A DNA stretch of 64,000 nucleotides from an uncultured bacterium (GTDB taxonomy: Bacteria > Bacillota > Negativicutes > Acidaminococcales > Acidaminococcaceae): assembly GCA_905215645.1 (NCBI GenBank), contig CAJMQS010000009.1, positions 7,658 through 71,657 on the forward strand. The letters are read 5' to 3'. Shown in pieces: positions 24,323 through 33,265 of this stretch. The notes beneath the pieces were generated by a model. The model was not told the DNA's origin and searched no databases. It saw nothing but the letters and a program-made list of their open reading frames with translations. Position 1 is the first letter of the stretch. Each line of letters opens with the position of its first letter. The translations under genes were made by a program, and so were the position numbers.

Positions 24323-25740
24323 CAGGCATCCTCTCCCTTCCGGCACTGGGCCAGTTCGTCGGCCACCTGGCGCAGCAGGGCCACGGCTTCTTCCAGCTGG
24401 TCCGCCGCTTCCCGGGCGCTTTCTTCCGGGTCGGGCAGGTCCTGGTAATCCAGCACGCTGTCATCCCGGATCAGCCCCAGATCCAGGGTGTTCCCCTTCT
24501 GGGCGATTTCTTCCCGGGTGAAGTTCTGCCACCGTTCATCCTGGACGGCTGCCCGGTCCGGAGCCTGGTAAGCGGCTTCAAAGCCGGCAAAATCTTCTTT
24601 GGCCAGGGGATGGGTCTTGCCGAAGGAGGGCATGTTGGTCCGCAGGTCGTAGTACCAAACCTCCCGGGTGTTGTCCCGGTCGCTCTGGCCCCGGATGAAG
24701 AACAGCACATTGGTCTTGACTCCCTGGGCGTAGAAGATGCCCGTGGGAAGCCGCAGGATGGTGTGGAGATTGCACTTGTCCATCAGGTCCACCCGGATCT
24801 TTTCTCCGTCCCCGTCAGCAAAGAGCACATTGTCCGGCAGGACCACGGCGGCCCGGCCGCCCCGTTTCAACGAGCGGTAGATGTGCTGGAGGAAGTTCAG
24901 CTGTTTGTTGCTGGTGGGGAAGGTCAGGTCATCCCGGGTGGCCCGCTCCCCGCCTTTCTTGGTGCCAAAAGGCGGGTTGGTCAGGACCAGGTCGTAGTCT
25001 TTGAAGCTTTCGCCCAGGCTGGACAGGGTATCCCCCAGTACGATTTTCCCATTCATATCATGGAGCATGGCATTCATCAGGGCCAGCCGATGGGTATCAT
25101 GGACCAGCTCACAGCCGGTAAAGGCATCCCCTGCCTCGAAATTGGCTGTATCCTGGTCCAGGTCGAAGAAATCGTCCGTATGCTGCCGCACATATTCATG
25201 GGCCGCAATCATGAACCCAAAGGTGCCGCAGGCCGGGTCGTTGCACCGTTCTCCCGGCTGGGGCTCCATCATTCGCACCATCACATCGATGAGCACCCGG
25301 GGAGTGAAATACTGGCCGGCCCCGGATTTCTTCTCACTGGCGTTCTTTTCCAAGAGACCTTCGTACAGGTTCCCCAGCCCTTCTTCTTTGGCAGAGAACC
25401 AGTCCAGTTCATCAATGGTCCGGATGATCTTTTCTAGGTTCTTGGGCTCGTCGATCTTGGTCTGGGCCCCTTCGTAGATTTCCCGGATCCGTCCCTGGCT
25501 GTTCCGGCCCAGGTCGCTGAGCAGCTGCTGGTAATAATTTTTCAGTTCCAGGCCGCTTTTGGCCGCCAGGACATCCCACCTGTAGGCTTCCGGGATATGG
25601 GCTTCCGCCCCGGTCTCCTTGGCCATTTTCAGAAACAGGATGTAGGTCAGTTCCGTTACGTATTCGTGATAGGTGATGCCGTCGTCCCGAAGCACGTTGC
25701 ACAGGTTCCACAGCTTTTGTACGATTTCCTGGGTATTCAC
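24322..25740 (-). CDS. hsdM: Type I restriction-modification DNA methyltransferase subunit
   Basis: A 472-residue N6-adenine methyltransferase subunit. It has the N-terminal helical domain (VQKLWNLCNVLRDDGITYHEYVTELTYILFLK), the SAM-binding region GAGQYFTPRVLIDVMVRMM and DPACGTFGFMIAAHEYV, and the catalytic NPPF in LVLTNPPFGTKKG, with LPDNVLFADGDGEKIR beyond. The length is typical. It starts with GTG overlapping the hsdR stop (GTGA). It modifies the sequence recognised by HsdS, and with HsdS and HsdR forms the restriction complex. Confidence 0.96.
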   Translation of the reverse strand: MNTQEIVQKLWNLCNVLRDDGITYHEYVTELTYILFLKMAKETGAEAHIPEAYRWDVLAAKSGLELKNYYQQLLSDLGRNSQGRIREIYEGAQTKIDEPKNLEKIIRTIDELDWFSAKEEGLGNLYEGLLEKNASEKKSGAGQYFTPRVLIDVMVRMMEPQPGERCNDPACGTFGFMIAAHEYVRQHTDDFFDLDQDTANFEAGDAFTGCELVHDTHRLALMNAMLHDMNGKIVLGDTLSSLGESFKDYDLVLTNPPFGTKKGGERATRDDLTFPTSNKQLNFLQHIYRSLKRGGRAAVVLPDNVLFADGDGEKIRVDLMDKCNLHTILRLPTGIFYAQGVKTNVLFFIRGQSDRDNTREVWYYDLRTNMPSFGKTHPLAKEDFAGFEAAYQAPDRAAVQDERWQNFTREEIAQKGNTLDLGLIRDDSVLDYQDLPDPEESAREAADQLEEAVALLRQVADELAQCRKGEDA

Positions 25741-28700
25741 GCCAGATGTCCTCCATTCGTATCGTCATACAGATAATCGTTCAGTTCGTCCAGGATCCCG
25801 TCCAGCTGGTTCCCGAAAGCCTTGTTGGCGGTCTGGAATCCTCCGGCATGTTTCAGCCGGTCGTCTTCTTCGAAAGTTTCCCGGTTGAAGATTTCCTCCT
25901 TCTGGAGGATCTTTTCGAACCGTTTCAGCCAGTTCTCTTCGCCCTGGGTGAAGTTGTGCTGCTGCCGCAGCCGCACCATGGCCCGGTGGACCCGTTCAGC
26001 ATGGCTTACAAGGGGCGACCCCAGAGCCGCCTGGCGCACCAGGCTGATGATGTCCGCCGCCATATCCTGATTTTTCACTTCCCGCAGGGCAGTATTCAGC
26101 TTCGGTTCCGTAAATCCTTCCCGGGCCAGTTCCGCCTGGAGCTGTTTCAAATCGCTGCGCTTCAGGTCCCGGGGTTTGGTGCACAGCACCTTCAGGGCGG
26201 CAATCTGGTTCTCATTGTTCCGTACAAAGGCGGCGAAGGCTTCCAGATAGTCCTCCGGCCGCTGGGTTTTATTGTCCGGCCCATAGCCCCGGGATATCCC
26301 CACCACCTGGTCCTGGTCTTCGGCAATGTACAGAGGCTTGGGGTCGATGATGTCATAATCGTGCCGGTCCAGCACGGTAAAGGCCCGTTCTTTGGCCAGC
26401 AGTTCTTCCTTCACCTTTTCCAGAGGCAGCTGCCGGAGCTGATGGACGTATTCTTTCCCATCTCGGGCGTCCAGCCCCTGGAGCAGATTGTTCCTGGCTT
26501 CCGGCTGGAGCCGGGGCAGTTTCCGCTGGAGCTTCACCAAAATCTGGTCCACATGGTCCCGGATTTCACTTTCGTCTTCCACTGTCTTCAACCCGGTGAA
26601 CAGGTCTTTGAATGTGGTGGCAACGCTGGTGGCCACCGGTTTCATGTCTGTCACTTTGGCCATCTGTGCAAATTCTCCCACGGCGTCGTAGATGTCAAAT
26701 TTGCTCTTGCCGATTTCGTCACAGCGGCGGGTGGCCCGTCCCAGCATCTGTTCGAACAGGATCCGGGACTTGACCCTGCGCAGGAACACCAGGCTGGTAA
26801 TGGACGGCACGTCCACACCGGTGGTCAACAGGTCCACGGTGACCACCACGGATGGATAGTCTTCGTTCTTGAACCGTTTGATGGCGTCACTGATCTTTTT
26901 CCGGTCGCCCCCAAAGGACGCCCCGGTGATCTTGACGATGGCATCGCTGGGGACGCCCCTCTGGGTGAAGATTTCCTTCAGCAGCTGGACCACCAGATCC
27001 GCATGCCGGTCGGTGGCGGCAAAGATCAAGGTCTTGCCGCTCATCCGGGGGCTGGCCGGGTCGATATATTTAGCAATTTCCGTCAGTACTGCCCGGTTGA
27101 ACCCTTCGGTGATGACGGACCGGTTGAAATCGTCCACGTCAAAATCCACATCGTCTTCCAGGGTGGCCGTATCCACCTTTTCCGGTTCGTCAGGCTGGAA
27201 CACCTTCACCTGCTCCCCTTTTTTCAGATGGATACCCTTCCGGGACAGTTCCGTCTGGATCTGCACCGGGGCATCATGGTCGATGAGATACCCGTCGATC
27301 ACCGCTTCCCGGTAGGAATACTGGTAAATGGGGCGGCCGAAGATTTCCGTGGTCTGGAGGGCCGGGGTGGCGGTAAGGCCGATCTTTACCCCGTCGAAAT
27401 AGTCCAATACCCGGCGGTACTGGCTCTGGTAGGCTCCTTCATCCCGGTAGAGCAGCTCGCCCTCACTCATTTCCCGGTCCAGGAGATAGCCCCGGTGGGC
27501 TTCATCCACGATCACCAGGTCGAAGGCGGAGACAGACGGTACCGGATCATCCCCCGGAGTGAACAGCCGGCGGATCATGCTCTGGACGGTGGCAATCTGG
27601 ACCCGGGTCTCAGGGGCCAGTTCCGTATCCCCCAGCTGGTTCACGGAATAAATCTGGTCCAGTGTCTTCAGTTCCTCCAGTTTTACTTCGGTGAATTTCC
27701 CATAGGCCTGTTCGCCCAGGGTGTTCCGGTCCACCAGGTAGAGGATCCGGCGGAACCGGCCGCTTTTCAGGAATCGGTAGATCAGGGCCAGGATCACCCG
27801 GGTCTTGCCTGTACCGGTGGCCATGGCCAGGAGGATCTTTTTCCGGCCCTGGCGGACGGCTTCTTCGGTCTTTTTCACTGCTTCGATCTGGTAGGGATAC
27901 AGGTGGAGGCCGTCTGGGTCTTTCAGGATGTTGTCCCCCAGGGCTTCCAGGGCCCGGTTTTCCGTAGGGATGTCCCGTTCCAGCAGGGCCTTGACGCCGT
28001 CGGGGCTCATCCAGCCCAACAGGGCCTTGGGGGCGTTGTCCGGCTTCCGCACATCCCGGAACCAGATGCCGCTTTCCATCCGGCACTGGCGGATAAAGGG
28101 CCTCCCGTTGGCAGCAAAGAGCAGAGGGACCTGGTAGTCCCCCCATTGACCCGTCAGGTATTCTCGGTCCTTTTCCCGGATGTGGGTGGCATATTCCCGG
28201 CACTGGTCGTCTAACACGGAGCTGACATTTTTGAACCGCCGTTTGGCTTCGATGATCCCCACCAGCTGTTTGCCCAGGAACAGGGCGTAATCGGCCCGGT
28301 CCTTTTTTCGGGGATCCTGTTCCGTTTTGTCAAAAGCATCCGTGGGCCATTCGGCAATGGCCCGATTGCAGTTCCGGGCTGGACGGGTGCCTTTGGCGTA
28401 GGTCATTTCCCGGGAATCCACTTCCCAGCCTACCTGGCGCAGTTGCTGGTCGATGAGATACCGGGTTTCCGCTTCGCTGATGTTCCGGTAACTGGAGGCT
28501 TTGCTGTTCTGTTCCACCCGCTGCTTCTTGGGCACTTTGGGAGCCTGTTTGGCTTTCTGGCTTTCGGCCCGGGAGAGTTTCTGCTCCTGAGGAGTCAATG
28601 TTTGAGGAGCCGGAGAATGGGCAGGCTGGGGATTGGCAGCTTGGAGACTGGGCGCAGTTTTGCCGGGCATCACAAAAGGCTGTTCCTGGTAGCGGTAATC

Positions 28701-29066
28701 CCCGTAGGTGGTCATGAACCATCCGCAGAGGCTGTGGGCCACTTTCAGGCAGAGGACGGCATCGGCCTCGGACGCATAGTTGTCGTGGACGGCCTTGTTC
28801 CCTAGTTTCCGGAGGATGGTAAGACTGGCGGCTTCCTGTTCCGGCAGGTAGTCTTCCGCCGCAAGCCAGCGGATCCGGGCCACCTGGGTATGGTCGGTGG
28901 GGTCTTCTTCCTTGTCGTACTGGAACATGAGCTCCACGATTTTTTCTCCCAGGAAGCGGAGTTTGAACATGCTAGAATTGGGATCCGTATACAGATACTG
29001 TTCTGCTTTTTCTCCTAGTTCGGCCAACAGGGGAAAATGCTCCCGTAAAAAAGAAAAATTGCTCAT
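25737..29066 (-). CDS. hsdR: Type I restriction endonuclease subunit R
   Basis: A 1109-residue motor and nuclease subunit. Residues 1-120 form a DUF4145-like domain (FPLLAELGEKAEQYLYTDP, LGNKAVHDNY); then a low-complexity linker; then the HsdR N-terminal nuclease domain with KDRADYALFLGKQLVGIIEAK (PD-(D/E)XK pattern). The helicase has Walker A MATGTGKTRVILALI near residue 410, DEAH in LVIVDEAHRGY, LTATP, TGVDVPSITSLVFLRRV and QMLGRATR. The C-terminal part resembles the EcoEI-type R C-terminal domain. It translocates DNA and cleaves at a distance. It is the first gene of an hsdR-hsdM-hsdS operon with overlapping ends. Confidence 0.96.
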   Translation of the reverse strand: MSNFSFLREHFPLLAELGEKAEQYLYTDPNSSMFKLRFLGEKIVELMFQYDKEEDPTDHTQVARIRWLAAEDYLPEQEAASLTILRKLGNKAVHDNYASEADAVLCLKVAHSLCGWFMTTYGDYRYQEQPFVMPGKTAPSLQAANPQPAHSPAPQTLTPQEQKLSRAESQKAKQAPKVPKKQRVEQNSKASSYRNISEAETRYLIDQQLRQVGWEVDSREMTYAKGTRPARNCNRAIAEWPTDAFDKTEQDPRKKDRADYALFLGKQLVGIIEAKRRFKNVSSVLDDQCREYATHIREKDREYLTGQWGDYQVPLLFAANGRPFIRQCRMESGIWFRDVRKPDNAPKALLGWMSPDGVKALLERDIPTENRALEALGDNILKDPDGLHLYPYQIEAVKKTEEAVRQGRKKILLAMATGTGKTRVILALIYRFLKSGRFRRILYLVDRNTLGEQAYGKFTEVKLEELKTLDQIYSVNQLGDTELAPETRVQIATVQSMIRRLFTPGDDPVPSVSAFDLVIVDEAHRGYLLDREMSEGELLYRDEGAYQSQYRRVLDYFDGVKIGLTATPALQTTEIFGRPIYQYSYREAVIDGYLIDHDAPVQIQTELSRKGIHLKKGEQVKVFQPDEPEKVDTATLEDDVDFDVDDFNRSVITEGFNRAVLTEIAKYIDPASPRMSGKTLIFAATDRHADLVVQLLKEIFTQRGVPSDAIVKITGASFGGDRKKISDAIKRFKNEDYPSVVVTVDLLTTGVDVPSITSLVFLRRVKSRILFEQMLGRATRRCDEIGKSKFDIYDAVGEFAQMAKVTDMKPVATSVATTFKDLFTGLKTVEDESEIRDHVDQILVKLQRKLPRLQPEARNNLLQGLDARDGKEYVHQLRQLPLEKVKEELLAKERAFTVLDRHDYDIIDPKPLYIAEDQDQVVGISRGYGPDNKTQRPEDYLEAFAAFVRNNENQIAALKVLCTKPRDLKRSDLKQLQAELAREGFTEPKLNTALREVKNQDMAADIISLVRQAALGSPLVSHAERVHRAMVRLRQQHNFTQGEENWLKRFEKILQKEEIFNRETFEEDDRLKHAGGFQTANKAFGNQLDGILDELNDYLYDDTNGGHLA

Positions 29067-29240
29067 AGGTCCCTACGCTCCTCTGCCAAAGCATCATGAC
29101 GCCATTATATCACACTTTTCAGTTTTTCTCTTACCGGGGGTGTCCCCAAAACAAAGACCGGATGAAGCAGTGGTATGACAGGATTTTTCTTTTTCATCAG
29201 TTTTTCTTCTATCCTATCCTACCCTATCCTAACCTAACCT
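29067..29240. other. Upstream region of hsdR with a CCTA-rich tandem stretch
   Basis: AT-rich DNA that should contain the hsdR promoter. At about 29210-29240 there is a run of short tandem units of the form CCTAT, CCTAC, CCTAA. No gene is seen. Confidence 0.5.
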
Positions 29241-29490
29241 GTGGCAACCACCTGGCTGTCACTTGACAACCAAGTGGTTGCCAAACCAGATAAACCCCGC
29301 AGGGCTGCGGGGTTCAGAAATGCGTCCGAAAATCGTCAGTGAACATTTTCTGTTAAATTATCAGATAGCTATTGGTTTTTGGGTGCCAACTGGTTGCCAA
29401 GGTGTTGGTTTTTGGTTGTCAATGTGACATACCACCTGACATACCAGTGGACTGTCACCTGGTTGCCAAGCTGGCTGTCATCTGGCATCC
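29241..29490. repeat. Dense field of short repeats (TGGTTGCCAA and CTGGCTGTCA families)
   Basis: TGGTTGCCAA occurs at 29275-29284, 29391-29400 and 29460-29469, with an inverse GTGGCAACCA at 29241-29250. CTGGCTGTCA occurs at 29252-29261 and 29471-29480; TGACATACCA occurs twice near 29425-29447; and TTGGTTTTTGG occurs twice near 29372 and 29405. A GC-rich hairpin AACCCCGC/GCGGGGTT lies at 29293-29313. The arrangement is unlike a CRISPR array: the units are short and the spacing is irregular. No reading frame fits. Function unknown. Confidence 0.65.
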
Positions 29491-29620
29491 AAATACATTA
29501 CATTTTTAATCATAACATGTGTTGTATTGCTTATTATTGTATCATATTGTTTCTTGGAAAGACACACTAAAAATTTAATTTTTTTAGAATTAGACCAGCC
29601 CTGCCGTCTTTTTTATCTAC

Positions 29621-29803
29621 CCCCTGGGCGGCCGGGACGGACTCCCCTGCGGGGAGCCCCTACGGCGTTGAGGTCAGGGGTTCTCGTGCTGTTGATTGGA
29701 CGGAGTTGGCGCAGTGACGATGAAAACCGGTTCACCGCATCTCTGCCGAACCTCCGACCGTGACGGCGTAGGGCGAGCCGCAGGCGCGCCCTTCCCTGGC
29801 CTC
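29621..29803. repeat. MITE-like inverted-repeat element, copy B
   Basis: Similar to copy A at 22541-22745 over its whole length: GGGCGGCCGGGACGG near the left end, GGGGAGCCCCTACGGCGTT, GATGAAAACYGTTC in the middle, CCGAACCTCCGACC, and GGCGTAGGGCGAGCCGCAGG...CCCTGGCC at the right. No coding capacity. It lies upstream of hsdR, so the two copies flank the hsd operon in the same orientation. Confidence 0.75.
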
Positions 29804-29814
29804 CAGAGCCTTAG

Positions 29815-29893
29815 ATACAGGTCCATCCTGCTTATCGTCAACAAGCTGACGTCTGACATCTCAAGGCCCGCAAGGGCCGCATCTGACGTCTTT
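29815..29893 (-). repeat. GACGTC-type palindromic repeat (copy 4)
   Basis: AAGCTGACGTCTGACATCTCAAGGCCCGCAAGGGCC...CATCTGACGTCTTTC, closely matching copies at 22060-22110 and 22905-22945. It lies just after the stop of the TIGR04076 gene and includes a GGCCC/GGGCC hairpin that may act as its terminator. Confidence 0.65.
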
Positions 29894-30166
29894 CTATTCC
29901 TCTTCCACCACTTCTGCCTTAAACACCATGATGGTATCCGCATCGCTGCAACAGAATTCAGCGGTTCCTTTGGGCTGGCCTGGGATCTGTCCTCCGTACC
30001 GGAGAATGTCGATGTAGGGAAAGGCGCAGTGCATGGCCATGGGACAGATCTTGCCCCGGTCTTCGTCGAAATCGAAGACTTCCCCTACATGGTGGCCCCG
30101 GTGGCAGCCTATCTTCCCTCTCCGGTCTGTTACGGTGATCCGGATCTTCGGTCTGCGTCCTGCCAT
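29894..30166 (-). CDS. TIGR04076 family small protein
   Basis: A 90-residue protein of a family common in anaerobes but without an assigned role. The pattern fits well: KIRITVTDRRGKIGCHRGHHVGE, then GKICPMAMHCAFPYIDILRYGG, then a C-terminal CCSDADTIMVFKAEV. Conserved Cys and His residues (C in GCHRGHH, CPMAMHC, FCC) suggest metal or redox chemistry, but this is inference. It follows the bicupin gene by 10 bases and is probably cotranscribed with it. Confidence 0.85.
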   Translation of the reverse strand: MAGRRPKIRITVTDRRGKIGCHRGHHVGEVFDFDEDRGKICPMAMHCAFPYIDILRYGGQIPGQPKGTAEFCCSDADTIMVFKAEVVEEE

Positions 30167-30176
30167 GGCTTTTTCC

Positions 30177-30827
30177 TTATTCCAGGGTCAGCAGGAGACC
30201 CATCTTGAAGGGTTTCTCTGCTTTCACCCAATGGAGGCCGTTCTTGGCGAACCGGAACTGTTCTCCAGCCTTCAGGGTATGGGCTTGGCCTTCATAGCCG
30301 ATGATCCCTTCTCCTTCCAGAGCAAAGATCAGGGCATCCCCAGGGGCTGCATGTTCGCTGAGCCCGGTACCGGCAGCAAAGGCCATGACCACGAATTTCA
30401 TTTTGTCGTTATGGACCACATCCATGTTGACGATCCGTCCCTCCTGATAGGGCACCAGATCGGCCAGACGAAAAGCTTTTCCTGCTTCTACTGCGTTGTT
30501 CATGATATCCTCCTTTTGGATTTCCAGTTCCGTATACACGGTATCTGTGGGAGCTTCCATCCCCACCGGCACGTCCGTGGGAGCCAGGAAGCACTGTCCC
30601 GGCTCCAGCACTGTTTCTGCCCGGTCCGCCCGGACTTTCAGCTGCCCGTCCTGGACCAGGAGCAGTTTGTGATAGGGATACAGCTCACCGCTGATGTCCG
30701 TCCCCTTTCCCAAAGAAAAGATCCAGAGGGAATTCCTGCCCCCGGCGATTTGCTGGGAAACCGTACACCCGGCCACCGCTGGATTCGTTTCTTCGAGACG
30801 GAAGGCCTTCCCCGCTTCTAGTTCCAT
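30177..30827 (-). CDS. Double cupin-domain protein
   Basis: A 216-residue cytoplasmic protein made of two cupin beta-barrels, residues about 1-105 and 112-216. The first barrel has YPYHKLLLVQDGQLKVRA and LEPGQCFLAPTDVPVGM; the second has GTGLSEHAAPGDALIFALEGEG and LKAGEQFRFAKNGLHWVKA. The metal-ligand histidines are better kept in the second barrel. Such bicupins act as small enzymes or regulators of unknown substrate. The start at 30827 has AGGTGGTGG upstream; a longer version from 30923 would add an unlikely N-terminus. It leads a two-gene unit with the TIGR04076 gene. Confidence 0.82.
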   Translation of the reverse strand: MELEAGKAFRLEETNPAVAGCTVSQQIAGGRNSLWIFSLGKGTDISGELYPYHKLLLVQDGQLKVRADRAETVLEPGQCFLAPTDVPVGMEAPTDTVYTELEIQKEDIMNNAVEAGKAFRLADLVPYQEGRIVNMDVVHNDKMKFVVMAFAAGTGLSEHAAPGDALIFALEGEGIIGYEGQAHTLKAGEQFRFAKNGLHWVKAEKPFKMGLLLTLE

Positions 30828-30944
30828 ACCACCACCTGCTTTCCTTGTTGTTGCCTGTATTGTAGCATGGAAACAAAGGAAAGTACGTTGGAAGGACAAC
30901 AAAAGAAGAGCAATCCTAGCCATAGCCTCCCTCTCCGGAAATAC

Positions 30945-31313
30945 TTACAGACTCAGGTTTTGTTGGATTTCTTTTTGATTTCTCGGTCCATAAACAATTC
31001 GCAAAATAATGACGGTTTCTAAGCATTCTCGAATTACGTAATAGAAAAGATACGAATCAACCACTTTCATCCGTACTGTTTCTGTCACTATGAAATCATT
31101 CCGAAGTTCCGGACCGCTGTAAGGATAATGGCAGGTTTCTTGTATCTTATCCTCTAAATTTGAAAAAAAGACAGCCGCAGCCTGTGGATTATTCAATTCA
31201 TTTGCCATATAAGAAAGGATTTCATCTAAATCAGCTGCAGCTGTTTCAGTGAATTGAAAATGATAATTACAGATGGTACTTCTCTTTGAGCCGGTCCAGA
31301 GTGTCACTTCCAT
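30945..31313 (-). CDS. RelE/ParE family toxin
   Basis: A toxin of about 122 residues. The core reads FQFTETAAADLDEILSYMANELNNPQAAAVFFSNLEDKI, then PYSGPELR and VDSYLFYYVIRECLETVIILRIVYGPRNQ, a typical ParE pattern with the C-terminal RIxxGxR-like strand. It is encoded directly after a Phd-type antitoxin in an overlapping frame. The true start is not certain: the ATG at 31313 overlaps the antitoxin by 47 bases and gives a longer N-terminus than usual, and no ATG lies nearer the conserved core. Members of this family poison gyrase or cut mRNA. Confidence 0.85.
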   Translation of the reverse strand: MEVTLWTGSKRSTICNYHFQFTETAAADLDEILSYMANELNNPQAAAVFFSNLEDKIQETCHYPYSGPELRNDFIVTETVRMKVVDSYLFYYVIRECLETVIILRIVYGPRNQKEIQQNLSL

Positions 31314-31524
31314 CCACAACCTTTCCATCTTTTACATCCTGCAGCCCCTTGAGTAGGAGCCGTGCTTCTTCCAATTGCTGCTGTGTCTTTTCATAATAGT
31401 CGATATCCATGACCACCAGCCGGCCATAACCGTTTTTTGTCACATAGACTGGGCCTTGTTCTCTCACACAAAGTTCTTCAATTTTTACGGTATCTCTCAA
31501 ATCCCGCATAGGAATGATCCTCAT
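31267..31524 (-). CDS. Phd/YefM family antitoxin
   Basis: An 85-residue antitoxin, partner of the following ParE-like toxin. The N-terminal DNA-binding part is MRIIPMRDLRDTVKIEELC with PVYVTKNGYGRLVVMDIDYY, the typical Phd/YefM strand pattern; the C-terminal half (LEEARLLLKGLQDVKDG) is the helical toxin-binding part. The start at 31524 has GGAGGTG 6-7 bases upstream. The family normally represses its own promoter, which would lie in 31525-31600. Confidence 0.88.
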   Translation of the reverse strand: MRIIPMRDLRDTVKIEELCVREQGPVYVTKNGYGRLVVMDIDYYEKTQQQLEEARLLLKGLQDVKDGKVVDGSDTLDRLKEKYHL

Positions 31525-31704
31525 TGAAATCACCTCCTCAATTATGTATTAATTATATCATATTTATGACTGAATTATGTTTTAAAATCTTTTATTTCCA
31601 ATTTCTCCTAAAACATTTTTCTTTATGTATGCAAAAAAAGCTGTGAATATGTACACGAAGAGTGACATTCATATCACAGCTTTGATTTTCGCATATTTTC
31701 TTCT

Positions 31705-33078
31705 TCATTTTGCTCCATCCATTTTCGGGATCTGCTGGAAGAATCCCCGGATCAGCACCGCTGCCAGGAGGAAGCCGCAGATATCGGATACACTCTGGCT
31801 CCATACCAGGCCCGTGAGGCCGAAGGTCCGGGGCAGCACCATCAGGGTGGGGATCAGGAAAAGGCCGCTACGGCCGGCTGCCACCAGCATGGCGCCCACT
31901 GTATGCCGGGTGGTCTGGAGGCACATGTTGGACAGGATGGTCAGGGGCACCAGGAAAAAGGTCACGGCCTGGGCCCGTAAGGCAGCGGACCCTACGGAAA
32001 TCACCAAGGGATCGTCCCGGAATTCCTCCAGGATGGGAGTGGCCCAAACAATGGCCACAGCAGCCGCTGCCAGAGAAAACAGGGTCCCCGCTTTCACCGC
32101 GAACCAGAACCCTTCCCGGAGCCGTCCATACTTTTTGGCCCCATAACTGAATCCGCACACTGGCTGGAATCCCTGGCCAAAGCCGATGACCACGGAGGCA
32201 GCAAAGAAGCTGAGCCGGGTCACGATGGACATGGCAGCGATGGCGGCATCCCCGAAGGCACCGGCTGCTACGTTGAGGAAAATGGTGGAAAGGCTTTAGG
32301 TCCCCTGGCGCACCAGGGAAGGCGCTCCCCCAGCCACGATTTCTTTCGCAATGGGCCAGGAAGGATGGATGTTCCCCAGCCGGATAGGGATGTTCCCGCC
32401 TCGCCAGGTCATGGCAAACAGGATGCAGAAGCTGACGAACTGGCTCAAAATGGTAGCATAGGCCGCCCCTGCCACGCCCATGTGGAATTTGAAGATGAAG
32501 AGAGGATCCAGGAACACATTCAGGAAGCCTCCCACGGTGATGCCCACCATCCCGAAGGCCGCACTGCCCTGGAACCGGAGATGGTTGTTCATCACCAGGC
32601 TGCACATCATCACCGGAGCTCCGATGAGGATCACGCTCATATATTGGATGGCATAGGGCAGGATGGTGGGGGTGGATCCGATCAGGGTGGCCAATTGAGC
32701 CGCAAAGGCGTTGCCGACAATGGCAATGCAAAGCCCGCATAAAAATGTGTAGAAAAAGCTGGTGGAAGCCATGGTCGCCGCTTCCATCCGTTTCTTCGCC
32801 CCCAAAAGACGGGAAATGCTGTTGCCGGAACCGATGCCGAAGAAAAAGGCGATGGCATGGATGATGGCCATGGTGGCAAAGGTAACCCCTACGGCTGCGG
32901 TAGAAGTGGTATCGATCTTGCTGACAAAGTAAGTATCTGCCATATTATAGAAGCTGGTGCACAGCATGCTGATGATGGAGGGCAGAGCCAGGGAAGCAAT
33001 CAGCGGTTTCACCGGAGCTTCCAGCATTTTCTGGTATTTTTGGGCTTCTTTGGAGTTTTTGGGTGTAGAATCAATCAT
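31705..33078 (-). pseudogene. MATE family efflux transporter interrupted by an in-frame stop
   Basis: The reading frame from 33078 encodes 260 residues of a multidrug and toxin extrusion protein (KPLIASLALPSIISMLCTSFYNMADTYFVSKI; GAPVMMCSLVMNNHLRFQGSAAFG), then stops at TAA (32296-32298). The same frame continues without any shift through STIFLNVAAGAFGDAAIAAMSIV to the normal end at 31705, giving 457 codons in total, the usual MATE length. The stop falls in the conserved segment PSLVRQG-xx-SLST. A single substitution therefore explains the break. A restart at 32232 has no ribosome site. It is a recent pseudogene, a readthrough case, or a sequencing error. Confidence 0.88.
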
Positions 33079-33132
33079 AAAAGGACCGCCTATCTGTCCG
33101 ACAGCGGACGGGTATTTTTTTTATTATACCAT

Positions 33133-33183
33133 AAAAGGGGTTGCTGTTCGTGTGTGGTTTTCACACGAGCAGCAACCCCTTTT
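33133..33183 (-). terminator. Very long terminator stem after alcohol dehydrogenase gene
   Basis: AAAAGGGGTTGCTG pairs with CAGCAACCCCTTTT, and the inner TCGTGTG pairs with CACACGA, making a stem of about 21 pairs with one T/G interruption around a TGGTTTT loop. It lies downstream of the gene ending at 33266 and upstream of the MATE gene. A GTCAACGGTCAGCTG-type repeat follows at 33185-33214. Confidence 0.8.
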
Positions 33184-33184
33184 G

Positions 33185-33214
33185 TCAGCTGTCAACGGTC
33201 AGCTGACAACAGCT
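33185..33214. repeat. GTCAACGGTCAGCTG-type intergenic repeat
   Basis: GTCAGCTGTCAACGGTCAGCTGACAACAGCTGA: three CAGCTG palindromes around one GTCAACGGTCA unit. It is the most complete copy of this family in the window. Confidence 0.6.
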
Positions 33215-33265
33215 GATGGAGGCCAAACGCTCTAGCGGTTTGGCGTTGAAGGGAAACGCAGGCTC

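Noticed and set aside
25746..28214. An 822-codon open frame antisense to hsdR
   Set aside because: hsdR is unmistakable on the minus strand; the antisense frame is rich in His, Gln, Gly and Phe as expected of shadow translation.
29241..29490. Possible CRISPR array
   Set aside because: Repeat units are only 10-11 bases, of several types, irregularly spaced and in mixed orientation; no cas genes.
32233..32298. Frameshift in the MATE gene
   Set aside because: Both halves are in the same frame and conserved residues keep their spacing; only a stop codon interrupts.
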